Positions 7,415 to 19,195 of a stretch of 49,322 nt of DNA are shown one piece after another; positions within the stretch are counted from its first letter, which is position 1, and each line of letters begins with the position of its first letter. A model generated the notes under the pieces. The model searched no databases, was not told where the DNA came from, and saw only the letters and a list, made by a program, of their open reading frames with translations. Where the stretch lies: positions 182 to 49,503 of the forward strand of contig PMTR01000014.1 of assembly GCA_003167255.1 (NCBI GenBank), given 5' to 3'. Source of the stretch: Bryobacterales bacterium. Its GTDB lineage: Bacteria > Acidobacteriota > Terriglobia > Bryobacterales > Bryobacteraceae. The position numbers and the translations under genes are program-made.

Positions 7415-8227
7415 CTACGTATGGAACTTCTCCAGCGTCCGCGGATTGTACGCCCAGTGGAACTCCAGTTCGTAACCCATGGAGCGTGCCAGCCCTTCCA
7501 GATCCGGGAACAGCGTCGCGTAGGTGATGTTCATGCGGTACAACTCGCGCATCCCCACCTCGCGGACCGCGTTCGTCAGAATGAATTTTGCCAGGATATT
7601 CTCCTGGTCGCGATCGCTCAGCATCTCTTCAATCGGCACGTCCAGAACGCCCGGGACGGCGAACGTTCCGGATTGCGCGATCAGCCGGCGGTTCATGGTG
7701 TGGGGCTCTCCCATCCAGATGAAGCGCTGCCTGCCCTTCAGGTAATAGCGGCTGAAATTACCCTTGTTGCGCGGGTCCATGCGCAGCGGCTTATCGGCGC
7801 GACTGCTATCGATGGCGCCCGGATTCATGGCCCACACCACGCCGTCGTTCAACGTGCGCTCCAGTGCGAAGAACGCCGCCACATACGGCGACCACGTGAA
7901 ATCGATCAACCGCGTGGGCGCGCCGTGGTGCTGCATCAGCGCCATCCATTGGAAGTCGTCGGCGGCGTCGGGCGGTTTGTCCAGAAACTGGTGGGCCTTG
8001 CGCTTGAAGATACGCAGAATGCGTCCCTCCTGTTCCGGCCACGCGTCGCGCGACACGGCAAAGTTCTGCAGGTATCGCGAGAGCGAGCTATAGAGCGGCC
8101 AGCGTTCGTCGCGTTCGCCGCGAAACGCCCAGTTCGAATACGGCGGCTTGGTTATGAGTTGGAGAAACGCCTCCCAGGATTCCAGCCGGAAGACACGGTA
8201 GGAGCGGTTCCGTTTACGAGCGGTCAT
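7415..8227 (-). CDS. FRG-domain protein
   Basis: 270 residues containing an FRG domain, named for its F-R-G motif, here NWAFRGERDERWPLYSS near residue 33. The second signature, QHHGAPTRLIDFTWSPYVAAFFAL near residue 100, is also intact. FRG domains are short, often found in phage-linked or defence-associated genes, and their biochemical role is unsettled. Distant similarity to ADP-ribosyltransferase folds has been suggested. No signal peptide or membrane segment is present, so it is cytoplasmic. No toxin, nuclease or restriction partner lies beside it here, so a defence role is only a possibility. The gene ends exactly at a hairpin repeat. Confidence 0.85.
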   Translation of the reverse strand: MTARKRNRSYRVFRLESWEAFLQLITKPPYSNWAFRGERDERWPLYSSLSRYLQNFAVSRDAWPEQEGRILRIFKRKAHQFLDKPPDAADDFQWMALMQHHGAPTRLIDFTWSPYVAAFFALERTLNDGVVWAMNPGAIDSSRADKPLRMDPRNKGNFSRYYLKGRQRFIWMGEPHTMNRRLIAQSGTFAVPGVLDVPIEEMLSDRDQENILAKFILTNAVREVGMRELYRMNITYATLFPDLEGLARSMGYELEFHWAYNPRTLEKFHT

Positions 8228-8267
8228 CTACCCGCTATGGTAGCGGGATCGGACCTGCCGCGCGGCG

Positions 8268-8861
8268 CTATTTCTTCGGTTCGAAGCGTAGCGCCGCGGA
8301 GTTGATGCAATAGCGCTGGCCGGTGGGCGCCGGACCGTCGGGAAACAGGTGGCCCAGATGCGCGTCGCACTTGCTGCACAGCACCTCGGTGCGCTCCATG
8401 AATAGACTCCCGTCGGTTTCGGTGCTCACGTTCTGGTCCGCTGCCGGCGTGGAAAAGCTCGGCCATCCCGTGCCGGAATCGAACTTGTCGCCGGAGAGGA
8501 ACAACTCCGTTCCGCAGCACGCGCAACGGTACATGCCCGCTTCGTGATTGTTCCAATAGCGGCCCGTGAAGGCGCGTTCGGTACCCTTCTTGCGCGCTAC
8601 CGCAAATACTTCCGGCGTGAGCTCGCGTTGCCATTCGGCGTCGGACTTGACGATTTTTTGCACTTGGACAATCTCCCTCTTCTTTCCATTATCGGAGAAC
8701 AACACCAGAGGGATCCAAAGGCCGGCGCCGCCCGATCGCGGATCCGGCGGCCGATGCTCGCTTCGCCTCGAAATCGCGATCAGCCCCGCGAAGGCCAGCG
8801 GCATGATCATGAAAACGCGACGCGGAACGCGATCCGGCGCTTGGTGCTGGAACCCCTCCAT
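8268..8861 (-). CDS. msrB: Peptide-methionine (R)-S-oxide reductase MsrB, membrane-anchored
   Basis: The 197-residue protein has an N-terminal hydrophobic segment (VFMIMPLAFAGLIAI, about residues 16-30) and then a complete MsrB domain from about residue 70. Zinc ligands are the CACC and CSKC pairs. SGTGWPSF is the substrate-loop motif and RYCINSAAL, close to the C-terminus, holds the catalytic cysteine. MsrB reduces the R epimer of methionine sulfoxide in proteins with thioredoxin-type electrons. The anchor suggests that it acts at or outside the cytoplasmic membrane. A start inside the frame would give a cytoplasmic MsrB, but the hydrophobic segment is clean enough to favour the long form. 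Confidence 0.92.
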   Translation of the reverse strand: MEGFQHQAPDRVPRRVFMIMPLAFAGLIAISRRSEHRPPDPRSGGAGLWIPLVLFSDNGKKREIVQVQKIVKSDAEWQRELTPEVFAVARKKGTERAFTGRYWNNHEAGMYRCACCGTELFLSGDKFDSGTGWPSFSTPAADQNVSTETDGSLFMERTEVLCSKCDAHLGHLFPDGPAPTGQRYCINSAALRFEPKK

Positions 8862-8961
8862 CTGTTCTTATTATCCCACCGTCGAAGGCCGTCAGCTAAA
8901 TGTGGGGCCGGCGCTTTCGCCAGGCGCTTTCGCCTGCCAGCCTCCCATGGTCCACCTCAGG

Positions 8962-9660
8962 CTAGCTGATCCACCGTGCCAGGCCGAACGCCGCCGCCGA
9001 GGCCAGGCCGCCGATGACCACCGTCTGCAAGCCCCCGCGCAGGGGCGCGATGCCCGTTAACCGGCCTTTCACGTAGCCAAAGACGAAGAGCGCGGCCAAC
9101 GTCACCGCCACCGAAAACGTGAGCGCGGTTTTCAAATTGTCCACCGCCATGTAAGAGGAGAGGGGCACCAGGCCGCCCACGATATACGACAGCGCGATGG
9201 TGACGGCGCTGTTGCGCGCCCGCTTGGGATCGGGCTCTTCGAATCCCAATTCGAACCGCATCATGAAATCCACCCAGCGCTTTTGATCGCCGCAGATGGC
9301 CTTCACCACCGGGCGCATTTCCTCCTCAGTCATCCCGTAGCTGCGGAAGACCTCGGCCACTTCTTCGATCTCTTTCTCCGGCAACTCCACGCACTCGCGG
9401 ATCTCGCGCTGCTTCTCCGATTCGTAATGGTCTTCGTCGGTTCGCGCCGCCAGGTACCCGCCCAGCCCCATCGCGATGGAACCGGCGGCGATCTCCGCCA
9501 ACCCCGCGACCACCACCAGCCTGCTAGTGGCCGCGGCCACTCCGGTCAGTCCGGCGGCCAGCGCGAACGGCACGGTCAGCCCGTCCGACATTCCGATCAC
9601 CACGTCCCGGACAGTCGCCGAAGCTTCGAAATGTTTCTCCACGTGAGGTGCGCTTGGCAT
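8962..9660 (-). CDS. VIT1/CCC1-family iron/manganese transporter
   Basis: 232 residues with the VIT arrangement: [21 protein letters not shown] in the first membrane segment, then [24 protein letters not shown] leading into a charged cytoplasmic helix region. That region is rich in glutamate ([23 protein letters not shown]). Three further membrane segments follow ([51 protein letters not shown]). Family members move Fe2+ or Mn2+ across membranes, and the glutamate-rich domain binds metal. The protein sits in the cytoplasmic membrane. It lies next to msrB on the same strand with a gap of about 100 bases, an arrangement that would suit metal and oxidative-stress handling. Confidence 0.9.
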   Translation of the reverse strand: MPSAPHVEKHFEASATVRDVVIGMSDGLTVPFALAAGLTGVAAATSRLVVVAGLAEIAAGSIAMGLGGYLAARTDEDHYESEKQREIRECVELPEKEIEEVAEVFRSYGMTEEEMRPVVKAICGDQKRWVDFMMRFELGFEEPDPKRARNSAVTIALSYIVGGLVPLSSYMAVDNLKTALTFSVAVTLAALFVFGYVKGRLTGIAPLRGGLQTVVIGGLASAAAFGLARWIS

Positions 9661-9757
9661 AGTCAGATCATCATCTCACGCCGGGCGGTGCTACGTTTCA
9701 ACATCGGCCCGAAACCGGGAGTGTGGTATGCTTTCCGCTAGTCAGGAGTGGGCCACC

Positions 9758-10639
<882 letters not shown>

Positions 10640-10648
<9 letters not shown>

Positions 10649-11209
10649 CTGCCGGTATCCGGCTGGAATCTGGAACGACGCCTGGGGCGGGTCGGCAACC
10701 GGCGCGGTCTTGCAGATGGAGGTCCGTACACCGAAACCGCCGGTGATTTTGGACATCACCGGCAACTGTGTTGCGGTGCACGTCCATACCTCCGCCACTG
10801 TTGGCGGCAGCGTTTCGCCCGGAACCTGAGGCAGGGTATAACGCTTGCCCACAGCCTCGATGCCTTGGATCAACCGCTTGCCCAGTTCCTCCACATCGCC
10901 CGGCAGCGCCGCCTCAGCCTGCAGCGGCCCTCCGGGCAGGTTCGGCATTCCCGGTACCGGCACGCTTCCCGGCGACATCGGCAGAAGGCGGGCCTCCATT
11001 TTCACGTGGTCCAGCAGAATCACCACCGCATCCTTCGGGTTGGTGATCACCGACGTCGCGCCCAGATCCACGCGCATCTTGCCGTCGAGCGAGCGCAACA
11101 AGGTCGAAGGCGAGGGCGGCGAAACCATGCCTCCCGCAGATTGAAAAGTGGTCATACAATCCGCAAGTGCTGGAGGCATCGGAGGAGGCGGGTCAGCCAT
11201 AGCACCCAC
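10640..11209 (-). CDS. Uncharacterised proline-rich acidobacterial-type protein
   Basis: 189 residues, starting at ATG 11209 or at a nearby ATG. The N-terminus is proline-rich (PPPPMPPA). The body has [39 protein letters not shown], a strand-rich pattern of 'read-out then default value'. The C-terminal part is [21 protein letters not shown] ending [15 protein letters not shown]. Similar endings occur in secreted acidobacterial proteins of unknown role. No clear signal peptide remains in this copy, so either the start is misread or the exported N-terminus has been lost. It is convergent with, and overlaps, the esterase gene by nine bases. Confidence 0.6.
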
Positions 11210-11298
11210 AGATTATCACGGGTGGAGGGAGCAGGGAGGTGAATCAGGTTCGGAGAGCCGGACCGGGGGTCCGGCGCAGGCGAGGGCGCCTGCCCCAC

Positions 11299-11712
11299 TC
11301 AGCGGTACTGCTCGGGATAGGCTTCCCGCATCTCCCGAGCCTGCTCCCGCGCCAACTCGATCTGGATCAGCGGCCCTTGACCCATTCCCGGGCAGTATTG
11401 GGCCGTCTTCTTCCATTCCTGCTTGCTCTCCACCTGCTCCGGCCAAAAAGGAAAGATGCGGCACTGGGTAGGCTTCGCCGGATGAATGGAACAGCCGCCA
11501 TCGCGCAAAAAGTGGCATTGAGCCTGGCGCGGCACACGCAGCCGCAATTGCTTCGCCGTGCGATAGACGTATTTTCGCTCGAAGGCCCGCGCCGTCATTC
11601 CCGCAAATGTGGCCGCTCGTACCAAATCGGCCTCGGTGAGGTAGACATACCCCTTTTGTTCGCAACAGGCCGTACAACCCGGCTGGCATTGGAAGCGCAG
11701 ACCCTCGCCCAT
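11299..11712 (-). CDS. YkgJ-family cysteine-cluster protein
   Basis: 137 residues with the YkgJ signature: CQPGCTACCEQKG near the N-terminus, then CHFLRDGGCSIHPAKPTQCRIFPFWP in the middle and a late cysteine in QYCPGMGQG. The spaced cysteines form a predicted zinc or iron cluster site. The family is widespread, and its biochemical role is poorly defined outside a few members linked to metal handling. It is cytoplasmic. It is divergent from the CBS-pair gene across about 70 bases that must contain both promoters. Confidence 0.88.
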   Translation of the reverse strand: MGEGLRFQCQPGCTACCEQKGYVYLTEADLVRAATFAGMTARAFERKYVYRTAKQLRLRVPRQAQCHFLRDGGCSIHPAKPTQCRIFPFWPEQVESKQEWKKTAQYCPGMGQGPLIQIELAREQAREMREAYPEQYR

Positions 11713-11781
11713 GTCTCATTATGCTCTTTAACCCTGCAACAGTCTGTGGTATAGTTCCGTTACCTTCGAAGAGGGGTGAAT

Positions 11782-12213
11782 ATGTCCCGAGTCCAAGACA
11801 TTGTTCAGGACCGTGAGCTCTACTACGTCGAAGAGCACCAGACGGTGGCCGCCGTGGCCCGGAAAATGGCTGAACTTCACGTCGGCGCCATCATTGTCTT
11901 AAGCGGGCAACAGTTGCGCGGAGTGTTCAGCGAACGCGACCTCATGAAGCGGGTGGTCCTCGAAAAGCTCGACCCCGAGCAGACGCTGGTCCGCTCCGTC
12001 ATGAGCATCGACATCTCCACGGTTGACGAATCGGCTACCCTGGAAGTAGCCATGGAAGCCATGCAGCAACACAACTGCCGGCACCTGCCCGTTACCCGCG
12101 GCGGGAAGGTGGTCAGCTTCCTGTCCATGCGCGACCTGATGAATTACGAGTTGGCGCGCAAGACCGAGGAGCTGCATCACATGCGGGCTTACATCCACGG
12201 CGCCGGTTCGTAA
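11782..12213 (+). CDS. CBS-domain pair protein
   Basis: 143 residues forming two CBS domains. The first covers about residues 5-60 (DRELYYVEEHQTVAAVARKM then GVFSERDLMKRVV) and the second about 70-130 (MSIDISTVDESATLEVAMEAM then GKVVSFLSMRDLMNYEL). Stand-alone CBS pairs bind adenosine ligands such as AMP, ATP or SAM and regulate partner enzymes. No partner is fused here. ATG 11782 sits a few bases after GAGGGG, so it is preferred to the in-frame GTG at 11776, which overlaps that site. Its 3' end is part of a duplicated segment (12201-12296). Confidence 0.9.
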   Translation: MSRVQDIVQDRELYYVEEHQTVAAVARKMAELHVGAIIVLSGQQLRGVFSERDLMKRVVLEKLDPEQTLVRSVMSIDISTVDESATLEVAMEAMQQHNCRHLPVTRGGKVVSFLSMRDLMNYELARKTEELHHMRAYIHGAGS

Positions 12214-12296
12214 CGCCGCAGCGAGCCGCGACCGTAAGGGAGCGGAGGCTTTTCGGGGCGCCGGTTCGTGACGCCGGAACGAGCTGCGACCGTAAG
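12201..12296. repeat. Imperfect direct repeat of the CBS gene 3' end
   Basis: A 38-base stretch at 12201-12238, covering the last codons and stop of the CBS gene and a few bases beyond, recurs at 12259-12296 with a handful of changes. The second copy again reads GGCGCCGGTTCG followed by a stop triplet (TGA instead of TAA). This looks like a local tandem duplication with later drift. Confidence 0.7.
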
Positions 12297-12676
12297 TACC
12301 TACCGAGTTGAATTCTTGCTGCTTCGGCAAGAATATTCTCGGCCGTGTGCATTTCGCTCCAGGTTCACGGGCCCTCGGCTGCACTCCGAAAATAACTCCA
12401 ACTCCTGACTTACCAGGCCTCTCGCATCTGTCCGGCCGCCGGACCTCCGCCTCCTCAGCGCCACCGCGTTAAATCCATTTCCTGTTTGGTCAGGAGCATC
12501 CGTGTGCTCCCGTACTTCCTTGTTCCCGGCACCCACATGGAGCGCGATTTGCCTCGGGTTTTTCATGATATCTATTTGCAATATAAAGGCTTAAGTATAA
12601 TCGCGACTCTTCCGCTGGATACTCATCCGGGGTTGCTTCCGATCCTAACGGACGGTGCCCGGGGCCCGCAATAATA
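12297..12676. other. Intergenic stretch before the heat-shock operon, no gene seen
   Basis: This spans 380 bases between the duplicated CBS tail and the dnaK control region. Reading frames in both directions are short and lack protein-like composition. It contains AT-rich patches around 12565-12601, including a TATAAT at 12596-12601. A TTGCAA upstream is spaced only 14 bases away, so I do not call a promoter there. The region probably holds additional upstream control or is inert. Confidence 0.4.
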
Positions 12677-12706
12677 CTTGACAACATCACACTAAAGTTA
12701 CATAAT
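12677..12706 (+). promoter_or_regulatory. dnaK promoter with overlapping HAIR-like HspR operator
   Basis: TTGACA (12678-12683) and CATAAT (12701-12706) are 17 bases apart, a sigma70-like promoter about 85 bases before dnaK. Over it lies CTTGACA-N7-ACTAAAG (12677-12697). The HAIR element recognised by HspR is CTTGAGT-N7-ACTCAAG. The left half matches five of seven positions, the right half six of seven, and the spacer is exact. The third gene of the operon encodes HspR, so this fits repression of the operon by its own product. Confidence 0.72.
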
Positions 12707-12791
12707 GGGGATGTACTAAGGTGCCCGCTCAGCGCGGCGCCGCCGCCATCCTAATACTTTAGAAAGGGATATTTGAGGAGGTTCTTGCAAA

Positions 12792-14708
<1,917 letters not shown>

Positions 14709-14723
14709 CCATCAGGGGCAAGC

Positions 14724-15878
14724 ATGGCCTCTCCTCCCAAACACGACTATTACGAAACGCTGGGCGTGCCGCGCAAAGCCACGGCGGATGACATCCGCAA
14801 GGCCTATCGCAAACTGGCGCGCAAACACCACCCGGATCTGAATCCGGGGGACAAGTCCGCCGAAGATCGTTTCAAGAAAGTGCAGGAAGCCTACGACATT
14901 CTCAGCGACTCCAAGAAGCGCGAGATGTACGACCAGTACGGTTTCTATTCCGAGAGCGGATTCGCCGGGCCCCCGCCGGGCTCGACCAATCCGCACCCTG
15001 GAATGGATTTCAACGGATTCGATTTTTCCGATCAATTCGCGGGTGGCCGGCGCACTGATACCGGCGGCTTCCGCGATATCTTCTCACAGTTCTTCGGCGG
15101 CAAGGGTTCGCCGCAACAGGCTCAGCCCGGCCCGGAAAAGGGCGGCGATCTCGAATATGTAATGGATATCGATTTTTGGCAGGCCATCCGCGGCACCCAG
15201 GCCAAGCTCAGCATCAACCGCTACGAAGTCTGCGGTACCTGCCACGGTGCGGGCTCGAGCGGCGGGGGCGAAGTCGCCTGCCCTCAGTGCCATGGTTCCG
15301 GCAACGTCACCCAGATGGCCGGCGCCATGAAGTTCAGCCTCACCTGCCCGCGCTGCAGCGGGTCCGGCAAGCTGCGCAACGCCTGCCCCACCTGCGGCGG
15401 CGAAGGCCGCGTCACACGCACGGAATCGGTGGAGGTCCGCATTCCGCCGGGCGCCCGCAGCAGCAGCCGCCTGCGCGTGCCGGGCAAGGGCAACGCCGGC
15501 ACCATGGGCGCCCCGCCGGGCGATCTCTACATCACCACCAAGGTCGAAGAGCATCTTTTCTTCCACCGCGATGGCGACAACATAGAGATCCAGGTTCCGG
15601 TGGCTGTCTGGGAAGCGGCGCTGGGCGCCAAGATCGAAGTTCCTACCATCGACGGACGCACCCTGCTGAAGATTCCGCAGGGAACCTTGAACGGCCAGAA
15701 GTTCCGCCTCCGCGAGAAGGGCGTGCTCAACTCGCGCACCAACCAGCGCGGCGACCAGATCGTGGAAGTCGCCATCGCAGCTCCCGATCCGCGCGACGAA
15801 CGCACCCGCGAGCTTCTCCGCGAAATGGCCCGCCTGAATCCCGAAGACCCGCGCGCCGGGATCTGGTCCAAGGTCTGA
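14724..15878 (+). CDS. dnaJ: Chaperone protein DnaJ (Hsp40)
   Basis: 384 residues with all DnaJ parts. The J-domain (residues 8-72) has HPD at 36-38, which stimulates DnaK ATPase. A glycine/phenylalanine-rich linker follows (GFAGPPPGS to [13 protein letters not shown]). Four zinc-binding CxxCxGxG repeats come next: [24 protein letters not shown] and CPTCGGEG. Two C-terminal substrate-binding barrels complete it. It starts 15 bases after dnaK and stops one base before the hspR ATG, so the three genes are surely one transcript. The spacing between the first and second zinc repeats contains an SSGGGEVA loop, compatible with the type I layout. Confidence 0.96.
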   Translation: MASPPKHDYYETLGVPRKATADDIRKAYRKLARKHHPDLNPGDKSAEDRFKKVQEAYDILSDSKKREMYDQYGFYSESGFAGPPPGSTNPHPGMDFNGFDFSDQFAGGRRTDTGGFRDIFSQFFGGKGSPQQAQPGPEKGGDLEYVMDIDFWQAIRGTQAKLSINRYEVCGTCHGAGSSGGGEVACPQCHGSGNVTQMAGAMKFSLTCPRCSGSGKLRNACPTCGGEGRVTRTESVEVRIPPGARSSSRLRVPGKGNAGTMGAPPGDLYITTKVEEHLFFHRDGDNIEIQVPVAVWEAALGAKIEVPTIDGRTLLKIPQGTLNGQKFRLREKGVLNSRTNQRGDQIVEVAIAAPDPRDERTRELLREMARLNPEDPRAGIWSKV

Positions 15879-15879
15879 C

Positions 15880-16281
15880 ATGGCAAAGGCGAAATCCAAA
15901 GCGGCCTTCATGATCTCGGCGGTGGCCGAACAATACGGCATTCACCCGCAGACGCTGCGCCTCTACGAGCGCGAGGGTCTGCTCAAGCCCTCCCGCAGTG
16001 AAGGCAACACGCGTCTTTACACCACCGGCGATGTCGAGCGGCTGGAAGTGATTCTGCATCTCACGCGCGATCTGGGTGTGAACCTGGCGGGAGTTGAGAT
16101 CATCCTCAATATGCGCGAAAAGATGGGCGAGATGCAGGCGCAGATTCAGGAGTTCATTGCCACGCTCAACCGCGAGCTGGCGGCGCGCACCGCGTGGGCC
16201 GCCGAGACGGAAGATCGCCACTGGCTGGTTCCGGTGGTGAATGCCCGCCCGCCCGCCGGTCCCGGCCGCCGCAAGAGCTGA
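15880..16281 (+). CDS. hspR: HspR, MerR-family heat-shock repressor
   Basis: 133 residues with an N-terminal MerR winged helix (MISAVAEQYGIHPQTLRLYEREGLLKPSR, residues 11-39, then NTRLYTTGDVERLE). A short coiled helix region follows, and no metal-binding cysteines are present, as expected for HspR. HspR represses heat-shock genes by binding HAIR repeats and, in actinobacteria, uses DnaK as co-repressor. Its ATG begins one base after the dnaJ stop, giving translational coupling. A HAIR-like site overlies the operon promoter, which supports autorepression. The last 20 residues are variable and arginine/proline-rich. Confidence 0.92.
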   Translation: MAKAKSKAAFMISAVAEQYGIHPQTLRLYEREGLLKPSRSEGNTRLYTTGDVERLEVILHLTRDLGVNLAGVEIILNMREKMGEMQAQIQEFIATLNRELAARTAWAAETEDRHWLVPVVNARPPAGPGRRKS

Positions 16282-16302
16282 TCGCCATACTATCATGGAG
16301 GC

Positions 16303-16989
16303 TTGCGCTCCCCGTCCCAAGCGGCAACTCGCCTCACGCTTGCATACGTCGCGCCCTTCGCAGCCTTTGTAGGCATCATGGCGGTGGAGAAGACTCTCCC
16401 GCTGCCGGCGGTCTGGCTCTACCCCATCCGCTTCTTTGCGGTGCTGGCGGTGCTGCTCTGGCTTTCCCGCCCCTACCTGTCGTTCCGCGCTGCCCGTCCG
16501 GCGATGAGCGTCGTGATCGGAATCGCGGTCTTCGTCATCTGGATCGCGCCGGACGTGCTGTTCGGCCCCGCCTACCGGCGCCACTGGCTGTTCCAGAACC
16601 CCATCACCGGCGCGGCCGTCGCTTCGATTCCGGTACATCTGCAGACTCACTTCTGGTTCCTCACAGTGCGCGCCGTCTCCTGTACTCTGCTGGTCCCGGT
16701 GATCGAAGAGTTATTCTGGCGCGGCTGGGTGATGCGTTGGATTATAGACAAGGATTTCACCCGCGTGCCGCTGGGCACTTATACGCCCATGGCCTTCTGG
16801 GCCGTCGCCGTGCTGTTTGCTTCCGAGCACGGCCCGTATTGGGAGGTCGGACTGGTGACCGGCGTGATTTACAACTGGTGGATGATCCGCACGCGCAACC
16901 TGGCCGATTGCATGCTGGCCCACGCCGTCACCAACGGCCTGCTCTCGTGGTATGTGCTCCAGACGGGGCAGTGGCAATACTGGATGTGA
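16303..16989 (+). CDS. CPBP/CAAX protease-related membrane protein
   Basis: 228 residues with several membrane spans and the intramembrane-protease motifs: EELFWRGW (Glu135, Glu136, Arg140), FASEHGPYW with a conserved histidine, and MLAHAVTNG with a second histidine. It resembles the CAAX-protease-related group linked to exosortase systems, but no exosortase or PEP-CTERM substrate is in view. The function is likely proteolysis or processing within the membrane. The start is uncertain: TTG 16303 sits only one base after GGAGG, and the next in-frame ATG (codon 26) would trim the first membrane helix. It lies 21 bases after hspR, so read-through from the heat-shock operon is possible. Confidence 0.85.
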   Translation: MRSPSQAATRLTLAYVAPFAAFVGIMAVEKTLPLPAVWLYPIRFFAVLAVLLWLSRPYLSFRAARPAMSVVIGIAVFVIWIAPDVLFGPAYRRHWLFQNPITGAAVASIPVHLQTHFWFLTVRAVSCTLLVPVIEELFWRGWVMRWIIDKDFTRVPLGTYTPMAFWAVAVLFASEHGPYWEVGLVTGVIYNWWMIRTRNLADCMLAHAVTNGLLSWYVLQTGQWQYWM

Positions 16990-17019
16990 CGGACCCCGCC
17001 ATCACGCTATATTGAAAGC

Positions 17020-18846
17020 ATGCGAAGTAGTTCGGTAATTCTGTGCGCGGCCGGCGCAGCCCTCGCCGCAGCCGGCTTGCTGCTGCCCGCTTCACCCGCT
17101 GTGGTGCGTTTCTCTTCCTTCGATCCGCAGGCCGGCGAAATGCTCGGCCGGATGACCCTGGACGAAAAAATCGGCCAGATGACCCAGGCCGATCATAACG
17201 GGCTGCAGGATCCCGCCGACGTCGAGAAATACTTCCTCGGCTCGGTGCTGAACGGCGGCGATTCCGATCCGAAGAGCGGCAACACGCTGGCCGATTGGAC
17301 CGCCATGTACCTCGGCCACCAGTCGCACGCTTTGAAGACCCGCCTGGCCATTCCGCTGCTCTACGGCGTGGATGCCGTCCACGGCCACAACAACGTATTG
17401 GGCGCAGTGGTCTTTCCGCACAACATCGGTCTGGGCTGCACGCGCAACCCGGCGCTGGTGGAGCGCGCGGAACGCATCACCGCCGAGGAAGTGCGGGCCA
17501 GCGGGATCAATTGGGTTTTTGCGCCGTGCGTTACGGTGCCGCAGGATGAGCGCTGGGGCCGCACGTACGAAGGCTTCGGGGAATCGCCGGACGTTGTGAA
17601 GCCCATGGCCGCCGCCGGCGTGCGAGGCTTCCAGGGCGACGACCTGCGGAATCCCTTCGCTGTGCTGGCGTGCGCCAAGCACTTTATCGGCGATGGCGGG
17701 ACCACCTGGGGAACCGGCTCGCCGATCGACCAGGGCGACACGCGCGTCGACGAAGCCACCTTGCGCCGCATCCACATGCAGGGATACATCGCGGCCATCG
17801 AAGCAGGTGTGGGTTCCATCATGCCGTCGTTTAACAGTTGGAACGGTCAAAAGTGTTCCGGCAGCCACAAGCTGTTGACGGAAATCTTGAAAGGCGAGCT
17901 GGGCTTCGAAGGCTTCCTGATTTCGGATTGGGCTGCCATCGAGCAATTGCCCGGAGACTATAGCAGCCAGGTGGCGCAATCCATCAACGCCGGCATGGAT
18001 ATGGTGATGCTGCCGGAACGGCACGCCCGCTTCATCTCGACGCTTAAAGCGGTGGTAGCCGATGGCAGAGTTCCCGTGGCGCGCGTGGACGATGCGGTGC
18101 GCCGGATTCTGCGCGTGAAGTTCGCCATGGGCCTGATGACGGCGGGCTGGACGCCGCAAATCGATCCGCGGGCCAAGGCCGCATTCGGCTCGGCGGAGCA
18201 TCGCGTGGTGGCGCGGGAGTGCGTGCGCCAGTCCCTGGTGCTGTTGAAGAACGGCAACAAGACGCTGCCGCTTGCCAAACAGGCGGCCCGCATCCACGTT
18301 GGCGGAAAGAACGCCGACGACCTGGGGAACCAATGCGGCGGATGGACCATCGAGTGGCAGGGCCGCGGCGGCAACGTCACCACGGGCACCACCATCCTGG
18401 CGGCCATTCGAAGCGCGGTTTCGAAGAGCACCAGCGTCACGTTTTCCCGCGATGGCTCGGGCGCGGCCGGAGCCGACGCCGGCGTGGTGGTTGTGGGCGA
18501 AACGCCATACGCCGAGGGGAAGGGCGATCGCGCGGACCTGGCGCTCGCGCAGGAAGACGTCGATGCCATCAACCGCATGAAGATCGCGGGCATTCCGGTC
18601 GTCCTGGTAGTGGTTTCTGGGCGGCCGGTCATTCTCGGCGATGCGCTGGAGAAGGCCGACGCGGTGGTGGCGGCGTGGCTCCCCGGCACCGAGGGCGCCG
18701 GCGTGGCGGACGTCCTGTTCGGCGACTACAAACCCACCGGCAAGCTTTCGATCGCGTGGCCGCGCGCCATGGCGCAGATCCCCTCGCATCCCGGGGACGC
18801 GAAATACGATCCGTTGTTCCCTTACGGATATGGCCTGACTTACTGA
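17020..18846 (+). CDS. Glycoside hydrolase family 3 beta-glucosidase, exported
   Basis: 608 residues. A signal peptide (residues 1-26) is followed by the GH3 barrel, with [29 protein letters not shown] and [10 protein letters not shown] carrying the substrate-binding Lys220-His221. The nucleophile Asp303 lies in FLISDWAAI. The C-terminal alpha/beta sandwich follows ([11 protein letters not shown], then [13 protein letters not shown]). The enzyme should release glucose from the ends of beta-glucans or cello-oligosaccharides in the periplasm. Relatives include exo-1,3/1,4-glucanases. It ends at PYGYGLTY, the family's usual last motif, without a fibronectin-like domain. It lies 30 bases after the CPBP gene on the same strand. 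Confidence 0.95.
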   Translation: MRSSSVILCAAGAALAAAGLLLPASPAVVRFSSFDPQAGEMLGRMTLDEKIGQMTQADHNGLQDPADVEKYFLGSVLNGGDSDPKSGNTLADWTAMYLGHQSHALKTRLAIPLLYGVDAVHGHNNVLGAVVFPHNIGLGCTRNPALVERAERITAEEVRASGINWVFAPCVTVPQDERWGRTYEGFGESPDVVKPMAAAGVRGFQGDDLRNPFAVLACAKHFIGDGGTTWGTGSPIDQGDTRVDEATLRRIHMQGYIAAIEAGVGSIMPSFNSWNGQKCSGSHKLLTEILKGELGFEGFLISDWAAIEQLPGDYSSQVAQSINAGMDMVMLPERHARFISTLKAVVADGRVPVARVDDAVRRILRVKFAMGLMTAGWTPQIDPRAKAAFGSAEHRVVARECVRQSLVLLKNGNKTLPLAKQAARIHVGGKNADDLGNQCGGWTIEWQGRGGNVTTGTTILAAIRSAVSKSTSVTFSRDGSGAAGADAGVVVVGETPYAEGKGDRADLALAQEDVDAINRMKIAGIPVVLVVVSGRPVILGDALEKADAVVAAWLPGTEGAGVADVLFGDYKPTGKLSIAWPRAMAQIPSHPGDAKYDPLFPYGYGLTY

Positions 18847-19195
18847 CCGGCGTGGAGAGGTTTAGCTGTTAGGTATGAATGCCTGTGCTACGTGGGCCGG
18901 GCAAAGCCCGCGCTGTTGAATAGCCTTTGAAAACTGAGCCGTGCATTTAACTAAAGGCGAGTCCACGTTTTCAAGGGGTGCGTTTGGCAATTTCAATATT
19001 CCGAGTACCAGAACGGCCGTCTTGTTGTGGCTCGTTAACTGGTGATATCGGTAGCGTACCGGTAAATGCATTTCGACGGTCGGCGGGTAGCCGTATCTTC
19101 AAGCCTCCGGCTGGCGTTTTGCACAACATTGTCAGACCGCCGCTCAAAGAATTTACTTGACCCTGGAACCAGTTCCAGGCCTTATACTTCTGGCA
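18847..19195. other. Intergenic region, no gene seen
   Basis: 349 bases between the GH3 gene and the ADOP permease. Frames here are short or are extensions of the permease frame above its likely start. A small CGGGC-AAA-GCCCG hairpin lies near 18897-18909. No promoter is clear enough to call. Confidence 0.4.

Noticed and set aside
7214-8305. 363-codon forward frame over the FRG gene
   Set aside because: Opposite-strand shadow of FRG, arginine/histidine-rich composition.
12576-12601. TTGCAA and TATAAT pair upstream of dnaK
   Set aside because: Spacing is 14 bases, too short for a sigma70 promoter, and a better promoter lies nearer the gene.
17092-18789. 565-codon reverse frame over the GH3 gene
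   Set aside because: It is a shadow of the GH3 coding strand in high-GC DNA, histidine/arginine-rich without motifs.
18896-18915. GGGCAAAGCC phrase resembling part of a cyclic-di-GMP-I riboswitch
   Set aside because: The other conserved parts (GGGACGCAAAGCC and the paired stems) are absent. It is just a small hairpin.
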